Shown here: in pieces, positions 35,301-47,003 of the stretch | Position numbering within the stretch: position 1 is the stretch's first letter | Layout of the letters: each line of letters opens with the position of its first letter | Assembly: GCF_048771995.1 (NCBI RefSeq) | Contig: NC_133027.1 | Span: 63,301,501-63,365,500 of the forward strand | Length of the DNA stretch: 64,000 nt | Direction: 5' to 3' | Origin: Taeniopygia guttata | Taxonomy: Eukaryota > Chordata > Aves > Passeriformes > Estrildidae | Position numbers and translations under genes: made by a program | Notes under the pieces: model-generated | What the model was told of the DNA's origin: nothing | The model's input: the letters and a program-made list of their open reading frames with translations, nothing else | The model's database searches: none

Positions 35301-37489
35301 TTTTTTTTTTTTACTTTCTTGGATACAATCCTGAACTTGCACTTTTCTAGTATCCTTTCTGTTAGAGATGCTATAAAATTCTTGGTATAGATTCTGTATA
35401 TCTTTGAGACAAAGCATTTTAAAATACTGTACAAAGCCAATCTTCCCTGTAAGGCAAAGGAAGCAATACGATAGTAACATTAGCAGGAATACACATATGT
35501 ACAAACAACAGCTTTTGCAGTGAAAGTGCCTCAACTGCTTTAAAAAAGCATTAGTACTGATAGAGAAAAATACTTATGCAATTTAAACAGTTTTGAATTG
35601 TTTTCTCTACCAGTAATTTAGAAAACTACTTGCATACTCTCAGAAATCTCTTTGCATGCACACATTCTTTTACAAAGATTGCATTCCTTTACATTTTGAG
35701 CAGCATTTCATTTCTGCTCTAGTCTGTTTCTTGTCAAAAGTGCATACATATTAGCACTTCATGTATTATTTTATTTCCCTGTGAAATATAGAGAGCCTTT
35801 TGGCTGAACCCTCTGGATGGAAACAATATTTAATTTATACCACATTTCTGAACTCACATGTATTTTCAAAGTAAGAACACATTTTTTCATTCTACTTAGT
35901 TTTTTTTTTTCTCTTTGTTAATCTATGAGGCTCTGAAGAATAGAAAATTCTGGTGAACTTACATATCTCCCAGCAAGAGGAAATAAATTCAGACTATTAT
36001 TATCAGCTCATGTTTCTTTAAGCCAAGTATAATATTCACACTATACTTCTGCACCTTTTAGTCTGCTCTTGCAATCTGAGTGCAAATACTATCAAATCTG
36101 AATGTTAAAGTTTTTCTATCTTTTTTTGATTTCCCTAGTTTTTTTGTTTAGATAGACCCAAGAATATTTCAAGATTAATTTTGCAGGTTTTGAAAAAATG
36201 TTAGAAGAAATTCACTTGTTTGTTTGTTTTTTTTTTCCCAGAAAATTGAGCAGAGTAGAAAACTTTCCTTCCTCTGCGAAATTTTCATGCCTGATATACA
36301 TAACAATTCTTTTAGAAGGAGTATGGGGAAATTTTCTGCCTCTCTTAGGTGACTTCTACCTGGCCAGTTTATCTCCCTCTCTCAGTTTGGAACCTCTGTG
36401 TAGGCTCCTATCCTGCCATTTTTTCAGCCATTCTCAGTATCTGCAATGAAATCTGTTATACCTTAGCACTGCAATTAAGGTACATTTTGTGATCTTATTG
36501 CAATTAATGGAACCTTTCACCTTACCCTGGAATTAAGATGCTTTGGATGGTGTAATACAATTTTTGTGGTTTCCCAAGGAGAGAGGTGCAAGCTGAGGCC
36601 CTCAGTGAAAAACAAAGGCATGTAAGTACCACTGTATATCTAACACCCTAGTAATGTATATCTCATGATATCTCTAGATTTTGAAGCCAGAAACTATTTC
36701 TAAATAGCCTTTTAACTAAAACTTAAGTTTTGAGCAAGCCCTGAGATCTTAACAGAAAAGGTTATGTTTCATAACATCCTTTGGTGCATGTGCAGGTTAA
36801 AAGCCAGTGAGTGCTTCCTTGGGTCATGAATCTCTCTTGCTGAGTGTATTGTATAGAAAGAGCAACCTTCTGTAACTGCAAACAGCTAAGAAAGGTCACT
36901 GAAAGAGGAAAAGGAAAGCAAATGAGATATCAAAAGTAATTCAGGACCTGAAGGAAGAATTTTTCCTGGCCTTACTCGTGACAATTGCTGAAGCTAATAC
37001 AGCAAAATGCTACATATTTTAATTAAGTCTGTTATGTGGGGTAGTTCTATTCCTTGTTGTTCATTTGTGTTCTCTTCATCTTTTTAGATGGAAACTCGGA
37101 AGCGTCTGGCAAAAATTGTTTTAGTTTTTGTTGGCTTCTTTGCTATCTGCTGGTTTCCTAACCACGTGCTATACATGTACAGATCTTTTCATTATGATAA
37201 GATTGATCCATCGATGGGACATATGGTTGTTACCTTAGTGGCCCGAGTGCTAAGCTTCTGCAATTCTTGTGTCAACCCATTTGCACTGTATTTCCTCAGT
37301 GAGAGTTTTAGAAGACATTTCAACAACCAGCTCCGCTGCAGGAAGAAAGCTCAGAAAGAGAGATCTGCCAGCTACTTGTGCAACTCTTCTGCCATTCAAA
37401 TGACTTCCCTGAAAAGCAATACCAGGAACACAGTAACTACTATGACACAACTGAATGGGCACAACTTGAAACAAGAAATGTCATTATGA
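20397..37489 (+). CDS. NMBR: NMBR, neuromedin B receptor, complete, 3 coding exons
   Basis: Class A GPCR for neuromedin B and related bombesin-like peptides at the plasma membrane, coupling through Gq to phospholipase C. Coding exons: 20397-20812 (138 codons plus two bases, donor AG|GTAGGA), 34410-34758 (acceptor TTTCAG, donor CAG|GTAAGC) and 37088-37489 (acceptor TTTTAG, stop TGA). The product is 388 residues against about 390 in human. Visible landmarks: sequon Asn17 in the N-terminus; GN at 58-59 (TM1); Asp87 in LAAGD (TM2); Cys114 and Cys196 forming the ECL1-ECL2 disulfide; DRY at 138-140, split by intron 1; sequons Asn186 and Asn190; CWFP 276-279 (TM6); NPFALY 318-323 (TM7); Cys339 as likely palmitoylation site; C-terminus KQEMSL. 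It resembles NMBR more than GRPR or BRS3 in TM6-TM7 and tail. An in-frame Met12 is an alternative start; 20397 gives the more usual N-terminal length. Confidence 0.96.
20813..34409 (+). other. NMBR: NMBR intron 1 (13.6 kb)
   Basis: Intron bounded by GTAGGA and TTTCAG, interrupting the DRY motif after the second base of the Arg codon. The contents are AT-rich with several poly-T and poly-A runs (21878-21890, 23458-23472, 31290-31305, 31917-31931), a small hairpin cluster at 23355-23411, and a region near 23783-24268 whose minus-strand frame faintly resembles a LINE C-terminus. No other exon was recognised. Confidence 0.85.
34759..37087 (+). other. NMBR: NMBR intron 2 (2.3 kb)
   Basis: Intron in phase 0, between the Gln codon ending TM5/ICL3 and the METRKRLAK that begins TM6. 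AT-rich, no internal gene or repeat recognised. Confidence 0.9.
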
Positions 37490-37917
37490 TCAAATGAGTG
37501 TGATTTTTGACTCTGAAAATAATCTGAACTTTTCCTTTGCAGCTTGTAAGTCACTTTTGGCTCTTGTTCTTAGACAGTCCTCAGAAGAGAGGCTCTGTTA
37601 AATTCTGGCTAATCTGAGGTTGTTTCACATTGTCTGACTCTTAGAAGTGAAGAATATGTTTTATTGTCAAAACAAAACTGACTGACATAATATTGTACTT
37701 TAAAGGAGATGCTGATATATGTTTAACATAAAGGAAAGCAGTGTATCTGATAAAAAGTATTGCTTTAAAAAGTCTAAATTTTCTGATATGAAAAGATGTA
37801 TTTTTAACTGAATATTGATCCAGGCTTATGTTTTGCTTTAATAGATTTTGCATGACTTTAGCTCTGTGGTGTGTGTGCTAGTTTTGCTTATTAAGACTGT
37901 TAGGCATTTTGGAGTCC

Positions 37918-37923
37918 ATTAAA
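37918..37923 (+). terminator. NMBR: Candidate NMBR poly-A signal (ATTAAA)
   Basis: ATTAAA about 430 bases after the stop codon. A canonical AATAAA at 38647-38652 is an alternative for a longer 3'UTR. Sequence alone does not decide between them. Confidence 0.35.
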
Positions 37924-40900
37924 CTTTTATTTTTAATTTATTTTTTCTTTAATCAGCTCACATGTTAGCACAGGTAGTCAAATAGACATAATGAATGAAG
38001 CTTATTGCCACTACTTATAAAAGGCTGTTCATATAAAAGTTTGAAGGGGGGTGTCAGAGTTGAATTTCCCTTTATACAGTGGCATAGAATCTGACAAATA
38101 ATCATTCCCAAGCCAGGTGAGAGGTTAGCTTTCATGTTTGAGCTCCGGAGGGAAGGTGCTCACAGTGTCTTTCTTAGAAGGGGCAGTAATAGCGGACAAA
38201 GGCACCTTGTGGAAGTAGTTTTTTATGGTCAGTTCATGAGCCAAATGTAATTTTAAGTATGTTTTTCTTTACAGTTGGGTGGAACTGCTCCAGCACAGAT
38301 CTGTCTCTGTCACAACACTGTATCCTGTACTTCTGCAGTGACTTCTCTAAGGTGAATACTAGAGAGTACACTAGAAATTTAGATTGGACTTTGGAATTAC
38401 TTGCTAGTCTTATAATTTCAAAAGCTGAAGTGCTAATGCAGTCTATCAGTTCATTGTTCCCTTTGCCCTTAATAATACACTTGCGCATATTTACTTCTGT
38501 TTGTAACTCTCTGAACCACTTGAAGATCAAAATTTCTTTTGAAATTCCTCTTTCTTCAAGACTAGTTATATCCCTACACAAATTTTTAAAGAAATGAGAA
38601 CTTATATTGATGTAAACTGTAAGTGTTCTAGCTAATTATCTGGAAAAATAAAAAATCCCTGGTTGCAACCACTCAATAGGGAAAGTAACAGATTTCTTAA
38701 TCTGTTCTTAAGAAGTTCTTAATGTCAACCAGCCAGTGAGATCTATAGGAGAATGTAATGTAGTTAAAGTGGTATGCAGCATTCAAATGAGAAAACTTAT
38801 TAAATTCAGTTTAGACTGGCTCCATATGGCCTACACGAGCTGGTTGCAGTTGCCCCATGACTTCAGTGGCTCCTTAGAATTATTTATTGGAGGAGTGGCT
38901 CCTCTCTATTTTACAGAGGAGCTGATTAACATGAACTTGTAAATCTATGTGGAATGGTTTAGAATCCCTGCTGTGGGATGGGGAGGAGAAATTTGAGGCA
39001 CAAAAGGTACATATTAAGGGTTAAGATGGTAAAAATTTTCTAGAAACAGCAATGAAATAAGCAACAAACAATAGCAACAATATTAATAAGCGAGTGTTTT
39101 AAAAATTAATAAGAAGTGAAAGATTCACAAGCAATCACTTACCACAGGGAACTTAGCACGACCCAGACCACTCACTTCGCCATTGGCCTGACTGGAAGGA
39201 ACCCATCCCTCCCCTGCCCCCTTCTTTCGCATGAGGTGGTATAGAGTAACCTTGGGGTCCTGGTCATGTCCCTCCTGACTACTGCAGAAATGAACCCTTT
39301 TCTGGCTGGAACGAGGACACATCCATAACTGCCTGACATTGCTTCAACCTCCTTTTTCTTCATTTTGCCTCTTCTCTTTCTTCAAGCCTTTGTTTTGTGT
39401 GAGCCCACATGTTCTCAGAACTACTTTTTAATTTTATATCACTAATTCTTCCTGGATGCCAGACAAAGCTTTGGATTCTGCTCTTCTGATCAGTCTTGAG
39501 TGCTTTTCACTCACAAGTATTTTACACCTGCAAAGCACTAATGCTAAAAGTCTTCCTTTGTCAATTCTTGATGTTTATCATTGACTGTGGTCAAGTTTTC
39601 TGTTTATTTCTGTTGGGGTTTTTGTGGTACCATGCTCCTTATTTTGCTTGACAATCTTTCTACACTGCATAGCCTTTCATAGAACTTTGAAATCCATTAC
39701 GGTTTTTATTTCCTAAATTAATTTTTCTGATGTGGACATTACCAGATGATATTTTTCCCTACTGGAAAAATAATAATATAATTTGTAGTAATTTGTAGTA
39801 GATGTGATGCTTCTGTTTGATTCATGCTCTCCACCCAATGTCTTAAACTGCTGTGTGTGGTGTGAACAGTATGAACCAGCTTTCTGGCAGAATGGAAAGC
39901 TACAGTCTATTCCTTTATGTCGTAAGGCGAAGGTGTTCAGAGGTAGACTATAACTCCTTCTTGTCAGGAAATCAGGATGGTTTTGCTTCATTATTTCCCA
40001 GACCTAATATTCAAAGTCTGTTTCAAGTACATTAACTAAATTTTATATAGGTCCTTTCAAATTCTTGTAGCATGGTGTGGGGGAATTAGTTAATCTGTCT
40101 TGAGCTTTACTAGGCATGTTGCTAACCCAGTGTACACATTTTAGAAGTGTCTGTTAGTGTGCTTCTGTACCTGTTGTATATAAGCTGTATGTGTAAAGCT
40201 GTTTTCAGACAACTCTGCTTGCTAACAATTAAAATGAATGTAGAATGCATTTTATGAAATATTTTCTTCTAACTGTAGTCGATGGAACAAAGAAAATATG
40301 TAAATAAGATCATGTCAGCTTTTCATATACTACATTGAAACCTATGCCAAAATAGTTGTTAAAATGCCATCTGTTTTTTTTTCTGTTATAAAAATTTTCT
40401 TATTTCAGAAAAATCAGTTATTTTCTCTCTTCCTCTCCTGAGTTTTGAGATGGTTTCTTTAAAAAATATTTTTGCAGTGATTGAGAAAACTACCATTCCT
40501 TCTTAGTCTTTGAAAAATGAGAGAATAGAGGTAATTACTGTTTCCTCCATGTAAGAAATTTTTTTTTTTTGTGGACTAGAGCTAGTACAACATAAGTCTG
40601 ACAGCATCTTCTCACTCCATCCTGTCAATACTAGGAATTTTACGTACACTGCTGAATCCTGAAATGTCAGGATGGTTAAATTCTCAACTAACCTGAGATA
40701 TCTCATTTAGTGTTACATTGTGAGGTGATAATTATCTTCAACAAAGCCACTTCACTTACAATACAGGGCAAATTTTTACAACACACCTGCCCCATAGATA
40801 TTTTCTTAACTGAGTCAAGACAGACTTACAGAAACTATGGCCCCGAAATTAGCAGGGCTGATTGAGAGGTAATAAACCATGCTCAGAGGGGGAAACGGAT

Positions 40901-40959
40901 AAGACCAGGCTATTAGAGATCAGTCTAGAGGTAGCAGGCTTCTTACGAAGGCAAAACCC
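37924..40959. other. Intergenic DNA after NMBR
   Basis: AT-rich DNA that may include the distal NMBR 3'UTR. The only structured piece is about 39120-39330, moderately GC-rich, with wording such as CTGGTCATGTCCCTCCTG that reminded me of avian ERV LTRs; I could not find ends or a target duplication, so it is left unassigned. No gene was recognised. Confidence 0.5.
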
Positions 40960-42000
40960 TTAGCCCAGCTGAAGTGCATCTACACCAATGCACACAGTAT
41001 GAGCAGCAAGCACAAGAAGCTGGGAGCCATTGTACAACAGGAAAGTTATGTATTTGCTATCGTGGAAATATGGTGGGATGACTCTCATGACTGGAGTGCT
41101 GCAATGGATACCTATAAGTCCTTTAGGAGACACAGGCAAAGCAGGAAAGGTGGTGGGGTGAAACTGCATGTGCCTGTGGGCAAAGATCGGAGGGAAAGTC
41201 AGCAGGGTGGACATCATGGTGGTGAGAGTTGTTATATTCCATTCAACCAGGATGAACAGACAGAGGAGGCATTCTACAAGCAGCTGGCTGAAGTCTCATG
41301 ATTGCTGACCCTTGTATTCACGGGTGACTTAAACTTGCCAGATGTCTTCTGGAAGCACAACACAGCAAAGAGGAAACAATCTAGGAAGTTACTGGAGTGT
41401 ATGGAAGACAACTTCTTAACACAACTGGTAAATGAGCCTTTCAGAGAAGGTGTCCTGCTAGACCTGTTGTTTGGTGGGTGATTTGGTAGTCAGTAGTTAT
41501 ATTGGACATAGTGGCCAGGAAATGTTAGAGTTTCAGTACTGGGTGGAATAAGGAGAGGTACCAGCAGAACTTCCACCTGGGACTTCCAGTAAGCAGACTT
41601 TGGCCTGTTTAGGACACTTATTGACAGAATCTCCTCAGTAGTCCCTTCAGATCAGTAGTCAGTTCTGAAGTGCATAGGAGTTTGGAAAGGCTGGATGTGC
41701 TTTAAGAAGGAATTTTAAAATATTTAGGACCAGGCTGCCCTCAACTGTAGAAAGACAAGTCATCAGGGAAAAATACCAGCCTGATTAAACAGAGAATTTG
41801 GGCTGGAATTTAGGGGAAAAAAAGAGAATCTATAATCTCTGGAAGGAGGGTCAGGTAACTTGCGAGGACTATAAGGATATTCAAGGTTATGTAGGGAGAA
41901 GATGAGAAAAGCCAAACTAGAATTTGGATGTATTTTATGAGATGTGAAAGTCTGGAGTTAGAACTAAGGGTAGATGACCTCAAGACAGTGCAATATAATC
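40960..42000 (+). mobile_element. CR1 LINE fragment, ORF2 endonuclease part
   Basis: The plus frame around 40965-41300 reads AQLKCIYTNAHSMSSKHKKL, followed by WWDDSHDWSAAMDTYKSF, and later GDLNLPDVFWK (about 41324-41356), the start and GD-N-PD motif of the APE-type endonuclease of CR1 ORF2. Frame is broken by a TGA near 41300 and further lesions. After about 41490 the similarity is weaker but continues as linker sequence with RKAKLE near 41912. It is a dead, old copy. Confidence 0.75.
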
Positions 42001-42509
42001 AATGTGGTCTAAAACCACTGCCAATTCTAAAATTAAAAAATACTTTTACTTTTGAACATCCCAATGTCTGCAACTAAATGTTGCTGAGCTCCCATCAGCT
42101 TTGCATGTCTGAGAGCAGGTTTACTTAACCTCTGTAACCGTGCACACATCTCAGAACAGCACAGCATAGCTTTAGGTGGGCTCGTGAATCTACAGCAGCT
42201 TCTCCAGTCTGATTCTGTGGCTATAGAGAATGGAGCTGTCAGCAGCAGAGGAGGTATCTAGCTGTAGTAGAGAATGAGAGAAATGGCAAATATTAAAGCT
42301 TTCACTGTGCACCAGCCTCGGTTAAATGCTTCTCCTATGTCTACACAGTGTTTGCTTTCTTTTCCTCTGATAGCAAAAACTGGTGTGTTTGACACATTTG
42401 ATTATTACCACTTTCAAACAGATACAGATCAAATAAAACACATGGACTGTAGTAGATTTCCACACAATGAAGGAATGACAGTGTTCTGACAGTGTTCTAA
42501 ACCATCTTT

Positions 42510-43335
42510 TTCTCCCAGGAGTGTTATGGGCATCATTATAACCCTTTGAGCCAGGTAATAGTCCTACCAGAGGGGATGTGGAGGCAGTCTGGGCCACAGT
42601 GGTGGATTTTGCTGTCTGTAGGAATATGGGTGAAATAAGGAGTAAGGTTAGACCCCTGAACTTTAGGAAAGCAGAATTTAAGTTTTTCAAGGAGATAGTC
42701 AGTGGGATCCCTGGGATACTGCCCTCAGGGACAATGGGCTAGCTGGAACAGAGCTGGTATATTTTTAAGGATGTCTTTTACAGGGTGCAATAGTTAGCAA
42801 TCCCCAGGAGTAAGAAATAGGGCAAGGAAGGCAAGGGATCATTATGGCTGAGCCGGGAACTGCATGTCAAACTACAGGGAAATAAGCACATACATAGATA
42901 GTATAAATAACGATAGATAACCTGCAAAGAATGTAGAGATGAAGTTTGGTTGTGTAAGGGAGGGGATGATGAAGGCCAATGTGAAGCTGTAACTGAACCT
43001 GGCAAGGAACTCAAAAATAACAGGAAGAGCTTCTACAGGAATATTAACCAGAAAAAAGAAGTCAAAGGTGTACCCCCTGATAAAAAATGATGGAAAACTG
43101 GTAGCAACAAATGAGAAGACTGAGGTACCAAACTACATCTTTGCCTCAGTCTACAATGTCAGCCTCTCTTCCTGCATATCTCAAGGGGATGGACAGCCCA
43201 ATGAGGACTGGGGGAGTGAAGTCCCTCCCACTGTAAAGGTCAGTTCATGACCGCCTGAGGAACTCGAATGTAAGTCAATGGGATCTGATGAGACACATCC
43301 CAGAGTCCTGAGGGAATTGACTGATGTATTTACCA
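42510..43335 (+). mobile_element. CR1 LINE fragment, ORF2 linker and N-terminal RT part
   Basis: Broken plus frames read CR1 ORF2 between endonuclease and reverse transcriptase: PLNFRKAEFKFFKEIVSGIP near 42650, FIFKDVFYR-like text near 42760, FYRNINQKKEVKGV near 43035, and a DWGSEVPPTVK stretch near 43210. This covers partly the same ORF2 interval as the preceding fragment, which suggests a separate insertion or an internal duplication. The stretch between them (42000-42510) has no recognised content. Confidence 0.7.
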
Positions 43336-43499
43336 ATTCACTTTTCTAAGTTTGTTTGAAAAGATTTTTCTTTTCAAAGATCTTGTTTCCTAAGATGTTT
43401 GAAAAGTCAGAGCAGCTAGGTAAAGTCCCAGGAGTAAAGGGAAAAAGACAGCCAGTGAGAAAGATGGAGACTATTTACAAGATCATATAGTGACAGGGC

Positions 43500-43705
43500 A
43501 AAGGAGAATGGGATCAAATGGAAAGAAAATTATGAGGCACCAGAAAAGGTTTTCCACAGAGGTTATGGATGCCCCACCTCTGGAATTGTTCAAGACCAGG
43601 TTGGATAGAGCTCTGAGCAACCTGGTTTAGTGAAAGGTCTCCCTGCCTACAGCAGAGCATTGGAACTACATGATCTTTAAGGTCCCTTCCATGATTTTAT
43701 GATAT
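43500..43705 (+). mobile_element. CR1 LINE 3' end
   Basis: Reads the conserved CR1 3' segment (GTTATGGATGCCCCACCTCT, then TTCAAGACCAGGTTGGAT) and the 3'UTR ending GATCTTTAAGGTCCCTTCCA and a degenerate ATGATTTTATGAT tail, the 8-bp-type terminus of CR1. The reverse-transcriptase core expected between this and the preceding fragment is missing. Confidence 0.85.
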
Positions 43706-44589
43706 ATGGTTGCTATAGCAGTCTAGCTCAGCTGCAGACCAGAGCACAGATAAAGAAGAAAAGGCTAAAATCAGTGGTGTGTCTCTTAATTTTTGAGTGA
43801 GACATTATTAATATCATTACTTCTAGGACCACAAACTCTTCCATTCCCACAGGACTTCTCTTTATGTACTGCAAAAGGAAGGAGATAAACATAGGAGGAT
43901 CGATGTAAATCCAGTATTTACTTATTTTGGAGATCTTTGCTTCACCACTTGAAAAATTACCTTTTACCATGGTTTTCTTGAATGCTCTGTATGTTGTTTA
44001 CAGATTACAGCAGTTTTGTGGGTTTGACCTTTATTGAAAAAAAGCGTCTGCATCACCCTAGCAGTTCCTATCACAAGAAGTCAGGCTACATTTTCCAGTG
44101 TGCTGACCAGTGCTAACAACAGGCTCAAAAATACATTTCAATTAAACATCAAAGCTTCAAATCAGCTTATACCTGGAAAGGATTTAGTAGCTGCTGACCA
44201 GAAAAACAGCTAATCAAGATGTATTTCAGAATAATATTATTAAAACCTGAGCAGATGCAAACTCCCAGTTTGACTCTTTTGCCCACAAGTGCAATAGAGA
44301 ACAGAGACTACGTGCAGAGAGGAGGAAATGATCCTTTTACACAGTATGCATGGGAGGACCAGCATGATGCTGATCACACCCTGTGAGACTCCCTGTGAGG
44401 GCAAGCACATGCTAGGAATTTAACTTCTGAACTGCTCTTCAAAGATGTAAAGATGTTTTATGATTATTTTATAATGACAGTAGCAGCCTGAATTGGGTTA
44501 AAAAAAAAGGGAGCTCATTGCTAAGGAGTTTTTGGTAGTTTTTAACAGTATGTAATCAACCACTGTATTGAAGACATTAAGATGATGGA

Positions 44590-45035
44590 ACAAAGTATAG
44601 AGAAGAGCAACAGAGCTGGTGAAGGGCCTGAAGCACAAATCTTATGAGAAGTGGCTGAGGGAGCTGAGGCTGATTAGCCTAGAGAAAAGGAAGATCTTAT
44701 CATTCTTTACAGGTATCTGAAAGGAGGTTGTAGCCAGGTGGGTGTTGGTCTCTTTTCCCTGATAACATGTGACAGGATGAGAAAAAATGGCCTCAGGTGA
44801 GGAGGGAGGGTTTACATTGGATATTCGGAAAAAAATCACAGAAAGGTTTGTAAAGCACTGAAACAGACTTCCCAGGGAAGTGGTGGAGTCACCAGACCTG
44901 GAAGTGTTCAGGAAACATGTGGCTACAGCACTTCAGGAATGTTTAGGGGTGAACATGGCGCTGCTGCTAGGTTGATGGTTGGACTGGGTGATCTTAGAAG
45001 GCTTTTCCAACCTTAACAACTCTATGGGTGTATGA
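44590..45035 (+). mobile_element. CR1 LINE 3' fragment
   Basis: The translation contains LRELRLISLEKRK, FTLDIRKKITERF and NRLPREVVESPDLEVF, the conserved C-terminus of CR1 ORF2, followed by the 3'UTR (TGGACTGGGTGATCTTAGAA, then TTTTCCAACC) and a short CTATGGGTG tail. It is 5'-truncated, as is usual for CR1, and inactivated by stops. Confidence 0.85.
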
Positions 45036-46857
45036 ATGCTGCAGATCAATTATTGTTTACATGGTGGGTTGTAGAGTCTTTCCTCCTCTTTAGGAGCACT
45101 CATTAGCTTTCTGTGGCAGTGCTTGGATTGTAGATGCAAGTGTGATCTGAGAAGTTATATGGTGATGTACAGTATCAGCATTCAGTGACATTCAGCTGCT
45201 AACAAGCAGAGCTGTTGGCAATTCCCATGACATATTAGATCTGCAATCAGACATGTAACTGGAGAAAATAAATACAATAAATACATTTTTAAGCTTCTTG
45301 TATGTAAGAGAATGACAGGAGCTTTCCATTACGGAGAAAAACAAAAGTTTTTTAGATCCTAACACAACACAGTACTTGTTACCTTGCTGCCATCTAGCTA
45401 ACCTGCCAAACCTTGTCATCATGCTGATCATCCAGATAATTATTCTTAAAATATAGATTATTATCCTACAGAAACCATTTTGAAAACAAAAAGGGATTTT
45501 TGGAGAAAAAAGCTTGAGCTTAACAAACTAACCTAAGTCCACATCAAATTATCTTATAGAAAGTGCTAATCAGGTAGGTAAATAATTACCATTTAATTGT
45601 TAACATTTCCTGTTAAACATTAAAAAATAAAGAATGGCAGCATTTTGTGACACGAAATTTGACCAAAAATTATTAGAGCATGAGTCAAGAAGGGCCATTT
45701 GTTTGGGCCTCTGTTTCTTTACTGTTTTTAACCCTTCTGATCCTCCATTGTCTTGTACCTTATGTTGTGCCTTATGTAGAGAGAGCATGAAGATGCTTTC
45801 TGCTGTAAATTCTAGTCACGTAATTAATTAGAAATCTCAGATAAAATCCCTTAAAAGCATCAGGAATTCCCTCAAAGAAAAATGGTGGAAATAAGAAAAT
45901 AGTCTGGATCTCTGTGTTATTTTATTGTTGGGGATTTTAAAATAAATTTTATTTTAATGGATTCACATATAGCTTAGAAATATTTGTTAAAACCTCATTT
46001 TAAGTTTTGAATAACTAGAAATCATGAGTTTAGAAACATTGTTTTGGGCTCAAATTGGTGTGAATACAAAATAGGAAACCTTATTTTGTATTTTCTAGGA
46101 AGGTTTTCTTGTACAAAGGAATTAATGTGATACTGGTCTTTCTGAAAGATTTTCTAACTTTCTTCTTTATCTTTCCAACAGAAGGTCTCAGCCCCTGAAA
46201 TATAATCAATTTATGCATGTTTATTCTTAGCAGTGTAAAGCCATAGTAAATATATAGTAAAATAGGCATTCTTATATGACTTTATTTTAAATTTTTTATC
46301 AAATAAATATAGAGAAAATAATAAGGTAGTTTTTCACAGTTCTTGTGGATTATAAATCAGACCATATGGGACTGAGTATCCATTGCACTACTTCAGCAGT
46401 TACCTCAATTTCAGTATAATTGGATTCTAATTAAATTTTACTTTTGGAGAAAGGCAGCTAAAAATTAAATCTTAAGAGCTTTATGTTTCAAGCTGAGAAC
46501 ATGTTGGTAAGTGTTCATTGTAATAAGCCTGTTAAAAATCCATTTATTCATCTCATTTAGCTCCAATAATTCCCACAGAAGCACAAAACCAACAAAGAAA
46601 AACTAGAAACCATAGTGTCCTTTGTGATTCTTTCCACTAGGATTGTCTTAAAAATGAAAATTGCTCCCAAGAAAAGAAATTATGCAAAAGATATCAACAA
46701 TTGTTTCTTGAAGATATCACATTTTATAGGAAAAAACAAATTTTAAACCTTTTAAGAAGAAATATAGTATTTCTTAAATCTAAGCAAAAAAGCAGAGAAA
46801 AATCAGATACTTTACTTAATGATAGAGATTTTCTGGTTTTGAGGAGAAGAACATTTC

Positions 46858-47003
46858 GATTTATCCCAGTTGGTCAGAGCACAGTGCTAACAATGTGATG
46901 GTTGTGAGTTTGATCCCCATATGGGCCATTCACTTAAGAGTTAGACTTATAATCTCTGTGAGTCTAACTCAGACTATTCTGTGATTCTGTGATCCTGTGA
47001 ACC
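46858..47003 (+). mobile_element. tRNA-Ile-derived SINE with CR1-type tail (TguSINE1-like)
   Basis: The head matches a tRNA-Ile body: A-box-like TATCCCAGTTGGTCAGAGCA, anticodon-arm text GTGCTAACAATGTG, and a B-box-like GAGTTTGATCCCC, then ATGGGCCATTCACTTAAGAG. The tail reads CTAACTCAGACTATTCTGTGATTCTGTGATCCTGTGA, the 8-bp repeat terminus shared with CR1. The 5' end and flanking target duplicates are degraded. The family is known to me from passerines, making it the best taxonomic marker here. It is not a functional tRNA gene. Confidence 0.88.

Noticed and set aside
39120-39330. ERV LTR fragment
   Set aside because: Some wording resembles avian LTRs, but I found no TG...CA ends, no poly-A signal in place and no target duplication.
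40999-41301. A 100-residue host protein
   Set aside because: The sequence is the start of CR1 ORF2.
46858-46935. Functional tRNA-Ile gene
   Set aside because: The acceptor stem and A box are degraded, the body runs into a CR1-type tail, and no terminator follows; this is a SINE.
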